The notes: generated by a model from the letters alone, not told the origin. A stretch of 45,700 bases of DNA from Bacteroidota bacterium (GCA_030019075.1 JASEHD010000008.1:1-45700), one strand, 5' to 3'. Shown: positions 9,526 to 19,208, counted from the stretch's first letter. Translations and numbers: made by a program.

Positions 9526-10971
9526 ATGATAGTAAAACTTTCGAACGGGAAAGAAATTCCTATTGAAATGCACAAGGTACGGATAGTGCAAAAAGCCAAT
9601 CTCCTATCTGCCGATGAACGGCTGAAGGCAATCGAAGAAGGCGGGTATAATACATTCTCACTGCGTACAAGAGATATATTCCTTGATATGCTTACAGATA
9701 GCGGAACGAATGCAATGAGCGACAATCAGCTTGCTGCTATGATGGTCTCGGACGATGCTTATGCAGGAGGCGAAAGCTACTACAAGTTAGCTGATGCTGT
9801 TAAAGATGTTTTGAAGTTTAATTATCTCTTGCCTGTACATCAGGGAAGAGCTGCCGAGCATCTCCTTGCAAAAGTGTTCGTCAAGCCGGGGGATGTTGTA
9901 CCGATGAACTACCATTTCACAACAACTAAAGTTCACTTCGAGCTGGCGGGTGGAACTGTCCTCGAAATTTATACCGATGAAGCTCTAAATACTCAAAGCA
10001 CGTTCCCATTCAAAGGAAATTTGGACATACAGAAGTTCAAAGATATTATCCAGAAATACGGATCGAAAAAAGTTCCATTCATAAGAATGGAAGCAACAAC
10101 AAATCTTATCGGCGGTCAGCCATTCTCGATCGAAAATCTTAAAGAAGTAAAAAAGTTTGCTTCGGATAATAATATCCCGCTTGTATTCGATGGGAGTTTG
10201 ATTTCGGAGAATGCTTATTTCATCAAGCAACGTGAAAAGGGATATGAAAATAAATCAATCCAAGAAATCATTTGGGAATTGATGAGCTATGCAGATATCT
10301 TCTATCTCTCAGGAAGGAAAAGCACATGCGTGCGCGGCGGTTTCATTGCGACAAACAATAAAAAATATTTTGAAGATTTTAAAGTATGGCTGCCAGTATA
10401 TGAGGGCTTCTTAACTTACGGTGGTATGTCGAGTAAGGAAATAGAAGCAATGGCGGTTGGACTCAGAGAAATGACCGATATAAACGTAGCGGGCAGCTCT
10501 GCTGAGTTCGTCAAATACTTTGCAGAAAGATGTATCGAACAAAACATTCCGGTCGTTACGCCGCCCGGCGGATTGGCTTGTCACATAGATGCTAAACGAT
10601 TCTTACCTCATATTCCTCAGTCACAATACATTGCAGGAGCGTTGTCAGCCGCTATTTATATCGCTTCCGGTGTGAGAAGTATGGAACGAGGTACAGTATC
10701 GATGGAACGTGACAAAGATGGAAACGAAGTTTACGCCGATTTAGAATTAGCTCGGCTTGCAGTGCCGCGAAGAGTCTATACCATGTCGCAGATAGAATAT
10801 GTCGTTGATCGACTTTCTTGGCTGTTAAAAAATCGTAACTTAGTTGGCGGACTTAAATTCATAGAAGAGCCGCCGGTACTGAGATTTTTCTTCGGTAAAT
10901 TGGCAGCTTTGGATGGATGGGGTAAAAAATTGCTGGATGCGTATAAGAGGGATTTTGGAACTGGGTATTAA
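9526..10971 (+). CDS. Tryptophanase / tyrosine phenol-lyase family beta-eliminating lyase
   Basis: 481 aa; 'DSGTNAMSDNQLAAMMVSDDAYAGGESYYKL', 'HQGRAAEHLLAKV', PLP-lysine region 'IFYLSGRKSTCVRGGFIAT'. SD-like AAAAGGGG upstream. Confidence 0.88.
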   Translation: MIVKLSNGKEIPIEMHKVRIVQKANLLSADERLKAIEEGGYNTFSLRTRDIFLDMLTDSGTNAMSDNQLAAMMVSDDAYAGGESYYKLADAVKDVLKFNYLLPVHQGRAAEHLLAKVFVKPGDVVPMNYHFTTTKVHFELAGGTVLEIYTDEALNTQSTFPFKGNLDIQKFKDIIQKYGSKKVPFIRMEATTNLIGGQPFSIENLKEVKKFASDNNIPLVFDGSLISENAYFIKQREKGYENKSIQEIIWELMSYADIFYLSGRKSTCVRGGFIATNNKKYFEDFKVWLPVYEGFLTYGGMSSKEIEAMAVGLREMTDINVAGSSAEFVKYFAERCIEQNIPVVTPPGGLACHIDAKRFLPHIPQSQYIAGALSAAIYIASGVRSMERGTVSMERDKDGNEVYADLELARLAVPRRVYTMSQIEYVVDRLSWLLKNRNLVGGLKFIEEPPVLRFFFGKLAALDGWGKKLLDAYKRDFGTGY

Positions 10972-10982
10972 ATTCACTCTAT

Positions 10983-11061
10983 AACCTTACGAAGGTACAT
11001 CCTTTACGGAGTTTACACTGAACGAAGTAAATGTGTTCAGTGTAAACTCTTCGCAAGGTTC
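10983..11061. terminator. Long nested inverted repeat between convergent genes, probable bidirectional terminator
   Basis: Inner arms gagtttacactgaac (11009-11023) / gttcagtgtaaactc (11035-11049) perfect; outer arms aaccttacgaag / cttcgcaaggtt 11/12. Confidence 0.7.
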
Positions 11062-11377
11062 AATCTTTTTTTGAAGAATCGCCTGATCGCTTCGACGAGT
11101 CATGCGATTTCGTTTCCGCTTTGGATTCTGACTTTGTTTCAGATTTAGGTTTTGTATCGGTTTTCTCTTCTTTTTTATGATGGGACGATGATTTCCCTTT
11201 GTAATCGGTGATGTAAAAACCACTTCCCTTAAAGATCAAACTACCCCCACCTCCAATCATCTTTACCTATGAATGCTTCTTGCAAGATGGACACAAGACC
11301 AGTGCGTCTTCAGACATTGTTTGTAATTCTTCAAACTCGTGTTTACATGATTTACATTTATAATGATAAGTTGGCAT
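11060..11377 (-). pseudogene. FmdB-family zinc-ribbon regulatory protein interrupted by in-frame TAG
   Basis: Minus-strand translation MPTYHYKCKSCKHEFEELQTMSEDALVLCPSCKKHS*VKMIGGGGSLIFKGSGFYITDYKGK...; TAG at 11269-11267, same frame both sides. Confidence 0.85.
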
Positions 11378-11559
11378 ATTTTGATTTCGGATTTCGGATT
11401 TCAGATTTTAGAATTAACAAATATACTTAGATATTGATGGATAAACAACTTCTTTGGTTTTCAAAAATATTTTTTGTAAAATGTAACAGTTATTATCATT
11501 TTGTAACATTGTTCTTATTATTTTCCCTAAGTATCAAGAAAGATGAGGTCAATTAATAA

Positions 11560-12777
11560 ATGAATGTAAGTCAACTGGCACGTTCAATAGCTGAATCGCC
11601 GACCCTGAAACTTAACGAGGAAGCTCGTTTGCTGAAAGATAAAGGCGAAGCAGTTATTCACCTTGGTGCGGGTGAACCAAAAAATAAAGCTCCAATTAAC
11701 GCCATCCTGAGTTCCGCAGCAAAACTCAATACCGGCGACGTGAAATACACTCCCGCCGACGGCACTCCCTCACTCAAAAAAGCAATCATCAGGTACACTG
11801 AAGAAAACTACGATAAAATGGTTGCGCCCGAAAATATTATCGTCTCTGCCGGCGCAAAGCAATCTGTTTTTAATCTTCTCTTCACTTTGCTAAATCCTCA
11901 AGAAGAAGTTATCATCCTTGCACCATACTGGGTTAGTTACCCGGAAATGGTGCGCATGTGTTACGGAGTTCCCGTTATTGTTACACCCGATGACGGCTCG
12001 TTCCATCCACGAATGAAAGACATCGAACAAAAAGTCAGCTCATACACTAAAGCGATAATCATTAATAGTCCGAACAATCCATCAGGGATAATGTATAAAG
12101 AAGAATTTACAGCGGAGATAGTAGAATTCTGTGAACGTAAAGGAATTTACTGCATCATGGATGATATTTATCATAAATTGATATTTGATGGTAGAAAACC
12201 AATTTCTGCATACAAGTATACAAGGAATACTTTAGAAAATTCTAAAGTCATAGTTGTGAATGGTATCTCGAAACTTTACGGTATGACCGGCTTCAGAATC
12301 GGCTGGGCGGTTGCGCCAAAAGCGTTAACTGAAATTATGACAAACGTTCAGGGACAAATCACAACAACAACTTCAGTAATTCTTCAAGCGGCGGCCGAGG
12401 GAGCGCTGATGGGGATTCAAAGTATTGTCGAGGGATTACGTTTGATGATTGAAAATCACCGAAATGTGATGATGCAAGAGCTTCATTCGTTTACTGGAAT
12501 CAAAACAACAAAGCCAGATGGAACGTTTTACTGTTTGCCTGATTTCAGTGCGTATAACAAAAACTCACTTGAGCTTTCGAAATTCTTGTTAAAGAAAGCG
12601 CTCGTTGTTACAGTTCCCGGAAAAGAATTCGGAATGGAAGGTTACCTGCGTTTAAGTTACTGCGGCTCGATAAAAGAAATCAAGCAAGGTATTGAACGCA
12701 TCAAGTGGGCGCTCGATCCAAATTCACCAAATGAAATATTTATTGGCGAACGTAAATTAGTGAGGGATTGGTTATGA
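11560..12777 (+). CDS. Class I PLP aminotransferase (aspartate aminotransferase-like)
   Basis: 'VIHLGAGEPKNKAP', 'YTPADGTPSLKKAI', 'SPNNPSGIMY', 'VNGISKLYGMTGFRIGWAVAP'. Confidence 0.9.
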   Translation: MNVSQLARSIAESPTLKLNEEARLLKDKGEAVIHLGAGEPKNKAPINAILSSAAKLNTGDVKYTPADGTPSLKKAIIRYTEENYDKMVAPENIIVSAGAKQSVFNLLFTLLNPQEEVIILAPYWVSYPEMVRMCYGVPVIVTPDDGSFHPRMKDIEQKVSSYTKAIIINSPNNPSGIMYKEEFTAEIVEFCERKGIYCIMDDIYHKLIFDGRKPISAYKYTRNTLENSKVIVVNGISKLYGMTGFRIGWAVAPKALTEIMTNVQGQITTTTSVILQAAAEGALMGIQSIVEGLRLMIENHRNVMMQELHSFTGIKTTKPDGTFYCLPDFSAYNKNSLELSKFLLKKALVVTVPGKEFGMEGYLRLSYCGSIKEIKQGIERIKWALDPNSPNEIFIGERKLVRDWL

Positions 12778-14414
12778 ACAATTTACTGAATATCAAAACA
12801 CCTGCTCAAGATCAAGCCAAAGCTCTGAAAAGCGATTACGGACTTGAGAACCATGGCCTCACAAATTTAAATACCGTCTATTGGAATTTACCGACAGAAG
12901 CTCTTTACGAAGAAATAACTTTCCGCGGTGAAGCGCGAATTTCCAAATTAGGTCCGATAATCGCGCATACAGGCAAACACACCGGACGCTCCGCAAATGA
13001 TAAGTTTGTTGTAAAGGAGCCTTCAACGCAGGATAAAGTGTGGTGGGGCGAATACAACCGACCTTTCAATCAGGATAAGTTCAACGAAGTCCACAGCCGC
13101 TTGCAAGGATTCTTACAAGGTAGAGATATATTTGTGCAGGATTGCTATGCAGGAGCTGATGAGGAATACCGTTTACCAATTCGCATTATTACAGAAAAAG
13201 CATGGCACAGTGCATTTGCTCGCAACATGTTTATTCTTCCCAAAACAGCCGAAGAATACAAACGGCACGTTCCCGATTTCACAATCATTTCGATACCATC
13301 TTTCAAAGGACTTCCGCAAATAGATGGTACTGCAACTGAAACGTTTATACTTTTAAACTTCGAGCAGAAGATAGGCATTATTGGCAACACCGCATACGGC
13401 GGCGAGATTAAAAAATCAATCTTCACAGTCATGAATTTCTTATTGCCGTTGGATGGGGTGATGCCGATGCACTGTTCTGCGAATATCGGAAAAGAAAAAG
13501 ACACCGCGCTCTTCTTCGGATTATCGGGCACTGGTAAAACAACGCTGTCGGCTGATCCGAACCGCGGACTAATCGGCGACGACGAGCATGGCTGGAGCGA
13601 TGAAGGCATCTTCAATTTCGAAGGTGGTTGTTACGCGAAAGTTATCGCCCTCTCCCCCACTGCCGAGCCGCAGATTTACGCCTGCACACAAAAGTTCGGA
13701 ACAATTTTGGAGAACGTTGTTTACGATCCGATTACTCGCAAAATTGATTTGGATGATGCAACGATTACAGAGAACACGCGCGCATCATATCCACTCGAAT
13801 TTATAGATAACGCAGTACCCGAAAAAATAGGCGGGCATCCAAAGAACATCATTCTATTAACATGCGACGGTCTTGGAGTACTTCCGCCGATAGCGAAGCT
13901 TTCACCAGATCAGGCGATGTATCAGTTCATTTCCGGTTACACAACAAAAGTTGCAGGAACAGAGATGGGACTTGGTAAAGAACCGGAGTTGACATTCAGC
14001 GCGTGCTTTGGCGCTCCATTCATGGTACATCATCCAGCCGTTTATGCCGACTTACTAAAACGGAAAATGCTGAAGTATGGCGCTCACTGCTGGTTGGTAA
14101 ACACCGGTTGGGTTGGTGGACCGTATGGTGTTGGCAAGCGCATAAGCATAAAGTACACTCGGCAATTATTGAACGCGGCACTTAGTGGTGAATTGCTGAA
14201 GGTTAAGTTTAAAAAAGATCCACTCTTTGGTTTCGAAGTTCCTGAAACCTGCGGAGATATACCGCAAAATGTTCTTAATCCTGCATCATCATGGCACAGC
14301 AAAGAAGCACACATGACGAAATACAAGCAACTTGCGAGTAGGTTCATCGAGAACTTCAAGAAGTACGAAGCTGGTTGTCCGCAAGAAGTGATTAAAGCGG
14401 GACCAAAGGTGTAA
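12774..14414 (+). CDS. pckA: ATP-dependent phosphoenolpyruvate carboxykinase
   Basis: 'GLSGTGKTTLSADPNRGLIGDDEHGW', 'TGWVGGPYGVGKRISI', 'ENTRASYPLEFIDNA'; ATG at 12774 overlaps the upstream stop. Confidence 0.95.
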   Translation: MNNLLNIKTPAQDQAKALKSDYGLENHGLTNLNTVYWNLPTEALYEEITFRGEARISKLGPIIAHTGKHTGRSANDKFVVKEPSTQDKVWWGEYNRPFNQDKFNEVHSRLQGFLQGRDIFVQDCYAGADEEYRLPIRIITEKAWHSAFARNMFILPKTAEEYKRHVPDFTIISIPSFKGLPQIDGTATETFILLNFEQKIGIIGNTAYGGEIKKSIFTVMNFLLPLDGVMPMHCSANIGKEKDTALFFGLSGTGKTTLSADPNRGLIGDDEHGWSDEGIFNFEGGCYAKVIALSPTAEPQIYACTQKFGTILENVVYDPITRKIDLDDATITENTRASYPLEFIDNAVPEKIGGHPKNIILLTCDGLGVLPPIAKLSPDQAMYQFISGYTTKVAGTEMGLGKEPELTFSACFGAPFMVHHPAVYADLLKRKMLKYGAHCWLVNTGWVGGPYGVGKRISIKYTRQLLNAALSGELLKVKFKKDPLFGFEVPETCGDIPQNVLNPASSWHSKEAHMTKYKQLASRFIENFKKYEAGCPQEVIKAGPKV

Positions 14415-14447
14415 GAACTATGAGCAGGGAGCGTAGAGCATAGAGTA

Positions 14448-16172
14448 ATGAAAACATTTACAATAAAGATTGACCCTTTAACCGGAGAAGAATATTTTGA
14501 AGTTTATCTTCGCGGAAGGCAAATATTAAACGACCCACTTTTAAACAAGGCATCTGCATTCACTTTAGAAGAAAGAATGAATCTTGGCTTAGTCGGACTT
14601 TTACGATACGGTATTTAGGATATTGAAAATCAAGTGAACAGAAGTTTGGCTATGTATAGAAGAAAAACTGACGAACTCGAGCGATATATATTTCTTCAAG
14701 GATTGCTTGACCGGAATGAAATCCTTTTTTATCGTCTTCTGTGCGAACACATCATCGAAATGCTGCCCATCGTTTATACTCCTACAGTAGGACAAGCTTG
14801 TTTAAGGTTAAGCCACATAACGAAAAGATACCGTGGAATTTATATAAGTCCCTACAACGTCGCGAATATCGATAACATTTTTCAAAATAATGTGTCACTC
14901 CCGGATGTAAACTTGATAGTAGTAACCGACGGCGAAAGAATTCTTGGTTTAGGCGATTTGGGATCAGACGGCATGGGTATTCCAGTTGGTAAAATCAACC
15001 TCTACGTTGCCGCCGGCGGATTACATCCGGCTTGCTGTCTGCCAATTTGCCTTGACGTAGGAACGAACAACGAGCGGCTATTAAACGACCCGCTTTATCT
15101 CGGTTATCGCAATAAGAGATTAGGTGGACCTGAGTATTTCGATTTCATCGAGCGATTTATAATAGGTGTTAAACGAAATTTCCCGAATGCACTTTTACAG
15201 TGTGAAGATTTCGCAAAACATAAAGCATTTAAGTTACTCGAAAGATATCGAGACAGAATACTTTCTTTCAACGACGATATTCAGGGAACCGGTGCCGTGT
15301 CTTTAGCAGCTTTGACAACGGCGATGAAAATTAAAAAACAGCGCTTTAGCGACCAACGCTTTGTTGTTGTAGGCATGGGACAAGCCGGCTCGGGAATATG
15401 CGACAACATACTTGCAATGCTAAAAGAAGAATGGCTGACTGATAAAGAAGCGAGTAGTAAAATTTTTCCTTTCGACGTACCCGGATTATTGATGGAAGAT
15501 ACTCCAAACCTGGAAGCCTCGCAAAAACCTTTTGCAAAAAAACACTCGGCTGTTGCAAAATGGAAATTAGATTAACCAAACACTATAACGTTGATGGATG
15601 TTATAAGAAACACAAAAGCCACAGTACTGATAGGTGTAACGGCTACAAAAGGACTCTTCAACGAAGAGATTTTAAAGCAGATGGCAAATAATGATGAGCG
15701 TCCTGTAATATTTGCTTTATCGAATCCAACCTCAAAAACCGAATGCACTCCAGAAGAAGTTGCTATAGCAACGAATGGCAGAGGTATGGTTGCAACCGTA
15801 AGTCCTTTCCCGGAATTCGAGTATAATGGAAAAACATTTATCACATCTCAATGTAATAACATGTTTGTATTCCCCGGTGTTGGTTTAGGCGCGCTTGTAA
15901 GTAAATCTTCGAAGGTTACAAATAACATGTTCCTGAAAGCCAGTAAGGCTTTGAGTACTCTGGTAACCGAAGAGGAACGTAAACAGGGTATGTTGTTACC
16001 CAACCTGAACGATATAAGAAATGTTTCCTTACACGTTGCAAAAGCAGTCGCGATAGAGGCGCGTGAGGCAGGATTAGGAAGACTGTTAAACGATGACGAG
16101 CTTGAGCGGATCATTAAAAAGGCACAGTGGGAACCCCATTACTATCCATTCAGGCCAGGCAAAGCCGGGTAA
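14448..16172 (+). pseudogene. NAD-dependent long-form malic enzyme, interrupted by two in-frame stops (TAG at 14616, TAA at 15573)
   Basis: Same frame throughout: 'RGRQILNDPLLNKASAFTLEERMNLGLVGLLRYGI*DIENQVNRSLAMYRRKTDELERYIFLQGLLDRNEILFYRLL...EMLPIVYTPTVGQAC...VPGLLMEDTPNLEASQKPFAKKHSAVAKWKLD*PNTITLMDVIRNTKATVLIGVTATKGLFNEEIL'. Confidence 0.9.
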
Positions 16173-16221
16173 AACTTCCGATTTCTTACGCTGATCAAAA
16201 CTATTCAGAAATCGGAAGTTT
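16172..16221. repeat. Inverted repeat, second copy of the ACTTCCGATTT stem-loop (15-bp arms, 20-nt loop)
   Basis: aaacttccgatttct (16172-16186) / agaaatcggaagttt (16207-16221) exact reverse complements. Confidence 0.9.
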
Positions 16222-16237
16222 CAAACATATTATCGTA

Positions 16238-16260
16238 GAGACGATGCAGTGCATCGTCTC
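16238..16260. repeat. Palindrome gagacgatgca-g-tgcatcgtctc
   Basis: 11-bp perfect arms around one central base. Confidence 0.9.
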
Positions 16261-16264
16261 GCAC

Positions 16265-16293
16265 TGTAGGTCGACGAGTCTAGTCGACCTACA
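16265..16293. repeat. Inverted repeat tgtaggtcgac / gtcgacctaca
   Basis: 11-bp perfect arms, 7-nt loop. Confidence 0.9.
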
Positions 16294-16333
16294 ATATGAT
16301 AGACGATCCTAAAAATATATCAGGAGATATAAA

Positions 16334-17227
16334 ATGAAACTCATACTCTATACTTTTTTAATCGGTATAATTAATATTTTACCTTTAGGAATATACAGAC
16401 ATAATGTTCCTATCGAAAAATATATGCAGTTAGCAAGAGAATCTAAATTTGACTGTGTTGGGAAAATTTTATATTACGAAAATGATAACTTAATTGAGGT
16501 TGGAAGTTGCGTTCTAATCGACAGTCAGTATGTATTGTCTGCAGCTCATTGTTTTATCGGTGAAAATACTAAGGATACCACAATTGATTATGATGGTAAA
16601 AAAATGAAGACGTACATTGTAACCGGTCAATATAAAAAAAGAACTGAGAAGTTTGTTTTCGAATTTAATAATAAAAGGTTCACCTCAAAAAGGATTGTTG
16701 TTCATGAAAAATACATGGCGGAGAACACTCACGATATTGCCTTGATAGAACTGAACGAACCTGTTAAAAACATATCATTTCCATTATTAAATAAAGAATT
16801 TAACGAGAAAGGAGACTCTGTTACCGGTGTTGGATTCGGAGTTTCTGGGCCTGCTAATAGACCTGAATTAGTAGATTCCTATGGAATCAAATTGGCAGGG
16901 ATGAATATTATTGATTCAATAGGCGGTTACATAGTAAATGGGCAATCAGCACTTCTTTTTACTGATTTCGATTCACCAGATAAACTTGAAGATTGTAATA
17001 AGATGGGCGATTCAGCCCCATTACCTTTTGAGTATTTTACCGGTGGCGGTGATAGTGGGGGAGGATTGTTCAGAGAACAAAATGAAACATTACAATTGAT
17101 AGGAATTTGTGTTGGCTCTCCAAAGGATATAAATATTTTGCTCAAGCATGGTTATTATTGCCAAATTTCATGTTGGACAAGAATATCCGTTTTTCGGGAA
17201 TGGATTACTCAAAACCAGAATAAATAA
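16334..17227 (+). CDS. Secreted trypsin-like (S1 family) serine protease
   Basis: Signal peptide; catalytic triad motifs 'VLSAAHCF', 'HDIALIEL', 'GGGDSGGGLF'. Confidence 0.88.
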   Translation: MKLILYTFLIGIINILPLGIYRHNVPIEKYMQLARESKFDCVGKILYYENDNLIEVGSCVLIDSQYVLSAAHCFIGENTKDTTIDYDGKKMKTYIVTGQYKKRTEKFVFEFNNKRFTSKRIVVHEKYMAENTHDIALIELNEPVKNISFPLLNKEFNEKGDSVTGVGFGVSGPANRPELVDSYGIKLAGMNIIDSIGGYIVNGQSALLFTDFDSPDKLEDCNKMGDSAPLPFEYFTGGGDSGGGLFREQNETLQLIGICVGSPKDINILLKHGYYCQISCWTRISVFREWITQNQNK

Positions 17228-17284
17228 ATAAGAAGAACATTTGAACGGAATTGAAAAACGTGGGACGAACTTAAGGTCGTGATT

Positions 17285-18043
17285 ATGCCCAACGAATACA
17301 TACAATCCATTATAACAAAGCATAAGCTTCCAGTCGGTGCTGAAACGAAGGCTCATCAAGCCGCACAGCAACTCACGCAGATTATTCGTGTCTGGGCGGG
17401 TGAAGTTTTAGAAAACATCTGCCCCATCGGCTCTTATGTTAAGGGAACGAGTGTAACTGGGTCAAGCGAGATTGATTTGCTTGTTTCTCTAAATGTTCAT
17501 ACCTGCGGAACGATAAAAGATTTATCGGATAATTTATTTTCATATCTCCAGTCAAATAATTTTGCTCCACAGCGAAAGCAATACTCGATCCGGCTCATGT
17601 TTTTAAATACCTCGGTGGAACTGTTTCTATCGCGATCAATTACCGCAAAAAGCACAAACGATGTTTTGTACTGCAGCATAACAAACACTTGTCTTGAAAC
17701 CAAAACTCAATCTCATACAGAATTAATTTTGATGTCAAACCGGATCGAAGAAATTCAAGCGATAAAAATTTGGCGCAACCTCACCTGTTTGAAGTTCCCT
17801 ACTTTGTATTTAGAGTTGACTGTTCTTAACGCTCTTTTCAACAGGAAGAAAAACAGGTTGGAGAAAAATTTTCTGAACGTTATGGAGTATTTGATGGAAG
17901 GATTTCTTGAAGATACGGTTACCGACCCGGCAAATCCCAAAAACATTATTTCGGATTTATTGACAGCCGAAGAAAAGAAGGCAGTTGCGGCGGCGGCTAA
18001 AATTGCCCGAAACCAGGCGGATTGGAGCAATATTCTCTGGTAG
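17285..18043 (+). CDS. Nucleotidyltransferase-fold protein (CCA-adding/OAS/CD-NTase-like)
   Basis: 'PIGSYVKGTSVTGSSEIDLLVSLNVH' matches GSxxxGT...[DE]hD of the NTase superfamily; helical C-terminus. Start ATG 17285 (or GTG 17279). Confidence 0.7.
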   Translation: MPNEYIQSIITKHKLPVGAETKAHQAAQQLTQIIRVWAGEVLENICPIGSYVKGTSVTGSSEIDLLVSLNVHTCGTIKDLSDNLFSYLQSNNFAPQRKQYSIRLMFLNTSVELFLSRSITAKSTNDVLYCSITNTCLETKTQSHTELILMSNRIEEIQAIKIWRNLTCLKFPTLYLELTVLNALFNRKKNRLEKNFLNVMEYLMEGFLEDTVTDPANPKNIISDLLTAEEKKAVAAAAKIARNQADWSNILW

Positions 18044-18065
18044 GAAATTTGTGCTTTTATAGGCC

Positions 18066-18676
18066 AGTAGAAATGTCAGGTTAGAATGTCCAATAGAAAT
18101 GTCAGGTTTAATGTAACGAAATCAAGTTACGAGTTCAAGTTTCATAGGTGAATTATGTTGTTTACCAGAGAGTCCCCGATTGAGATTCCTCCAAGGGTGC
18201 TTGGGAGAAGGTTTACGGGTTTTCCGGACACTTTGTTTTGACTTAGGTTTATTGTTAAAGATTTCATATTTGAGTTCGTTGTTATTCCAAAGGATATGCA
18301 TGGAGTTATCTAAGTATCGCCTGACAATAACTTTTGATTTAGGTGGGGGTAAAGGAGAATCAGATTTAAGCAGTTGAATGCACTGAGAGTTGATCATGAT
18401 GGTATAGTCGTTATAAACAGTTCTTACATTTTCGAAGCAGAAGATTGCATCAAGGTCGATACCATCTGCAGGACGATGTATGTTTTGTAAAGAGTCGGAT
18501 TTAGCAAAAAGTTTATTGTGATGAGCAGTGTATTTTTTGAGAAGATATTTATTGGCATCTTGAATAGTTGATATATTTTCTATCCTTAAAGATTTAATAA
18601 GACGATCCTGATGAGTTTGATTCCCCCGCTCAACTCGTCCTTTAGCTTGAGGGGAATGAGCAATCCTTGCGATGGT
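18066..18676 (-). mobile_element. Truncated ISNCY/IS1202-like DDE transposase C-terminal remnant plus terminal repeats
   Basis: Minus translation 'ARIAHSPQAKGRVERGNQTHQDRLIKSLRIENISTIQDANKYLLKKYTAHHNKLFAKSDSLQNIHRPADGIDL...VIVRRYLDNSMHILWNNNELKYEIF'; upstream TAA with no start. Two '[ag]atagaaatgtcaggtt'-like repeats at 18066-18105. Confidence 0.75.
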
Positions 18677-18702
18677 TTAGAACCTTCACAAGGTTGGTGT
18701 CG

Positions 18703-18906
18703 TTACGGGCTTTTCTTACTTCCCTTTCTTCTTCGAGTGTACGCTGTTGTTGAGTCCTTCGCTACAAGTTTAATGTGGGCATTTTGTGTATACCGCGTCG
18801 GGGAAACTGTTGTCTCAGGTTTTTCTTTCTGATCAACTTTACGATACCCAAACCTCTTGAGTTTCTCTGAAATCTGTTTTACCGTCGGTCTTTTGTTTTT
18901 AGCCAT
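18703..18906 (-). CDS. Small basic hypothetical protein
   Basis: 67-aa ORF whose start overlaps the stop of the upstream minus-strand ORF. Confidence 0.35.
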   Translation of the reverse strand: MAKNKRPTVKQISEKLKRFGYRKVDQKEKPETTVSPTRYTQNAHIKLVAKDSTTAYTRRRKGSKKSP

Positions 18907-19208
18907 CGTTCATATCTCCATTGAAAAAAATCATGTTGTTCTTCAACTTCATCCAGCGCGAAATCGAGCGCCTGATTGTTATTCAGATACTTATACCACA
19001 CCTTACGCTCTGCTGTTCCATCAGGAAGAAGTATATCCTTATGTGGAATACCATGTCCACCATCGTACCGTATAACCTCGAACCATTCTTTGCCAATCCG
19101 GCAGCGAAGCTTCACGACAAAGCGGGCAACCCTCCCACGTTCAGTTGTGAATGATACGTACACGTAGTTGTCGCTATCAAGATACTTCTCATATTCCTGT
19201 TTTGCCAT
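18879..19208 (-). CDS. Hypothetical ~109-aa protein (possible toxin-like DUF; family not certain)
   Basis: 'VVKLRCRIGKEWFEVIRYDGGHGIPHKDILLPDG' looks like a conserved fold; coupled to the next ORF. Confidence 0.5.
   Translation of the reverse strand: MAKQEYEKYLDSDNYVYVSFTTERGRVARFVVKLRCRIGKEWFEVIRYDGGHGIPHKDILLPDGTAERKVWYKYLNNNQALDFALDEVEEQHDFFQWRYERWLKTKDRR

Noticed and set aside
11385-11415. gatttcggatttcggatttcagatttt short repeats as a CRISPR or regulatory array
   Set aside because: Only a short low-complexity run without spacer structure; no CRISPR array was seen anywhere in the window.
11267-15575. Genome-wide stop-codon reassignment explaining in-frame TAG/TAA in fmdB-like and malic enzyme genes
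   Set aside because: TAG and TAA are used as ordinary terminators by intact genes in the window (for example TAG at 3973-3975 and 8584-8586, TAA at 10969-10971), and both TAG and TAA occur as interruptions; local mutation or artefact is simpler.
17285-18043. CBASS system built on the NTase
   Set aside because: No recognised CBASS effector or Cap2/Cap3 ancillary gene nearby; the neighbouring protease has a signal peptide and would act outside the cytoplasm.
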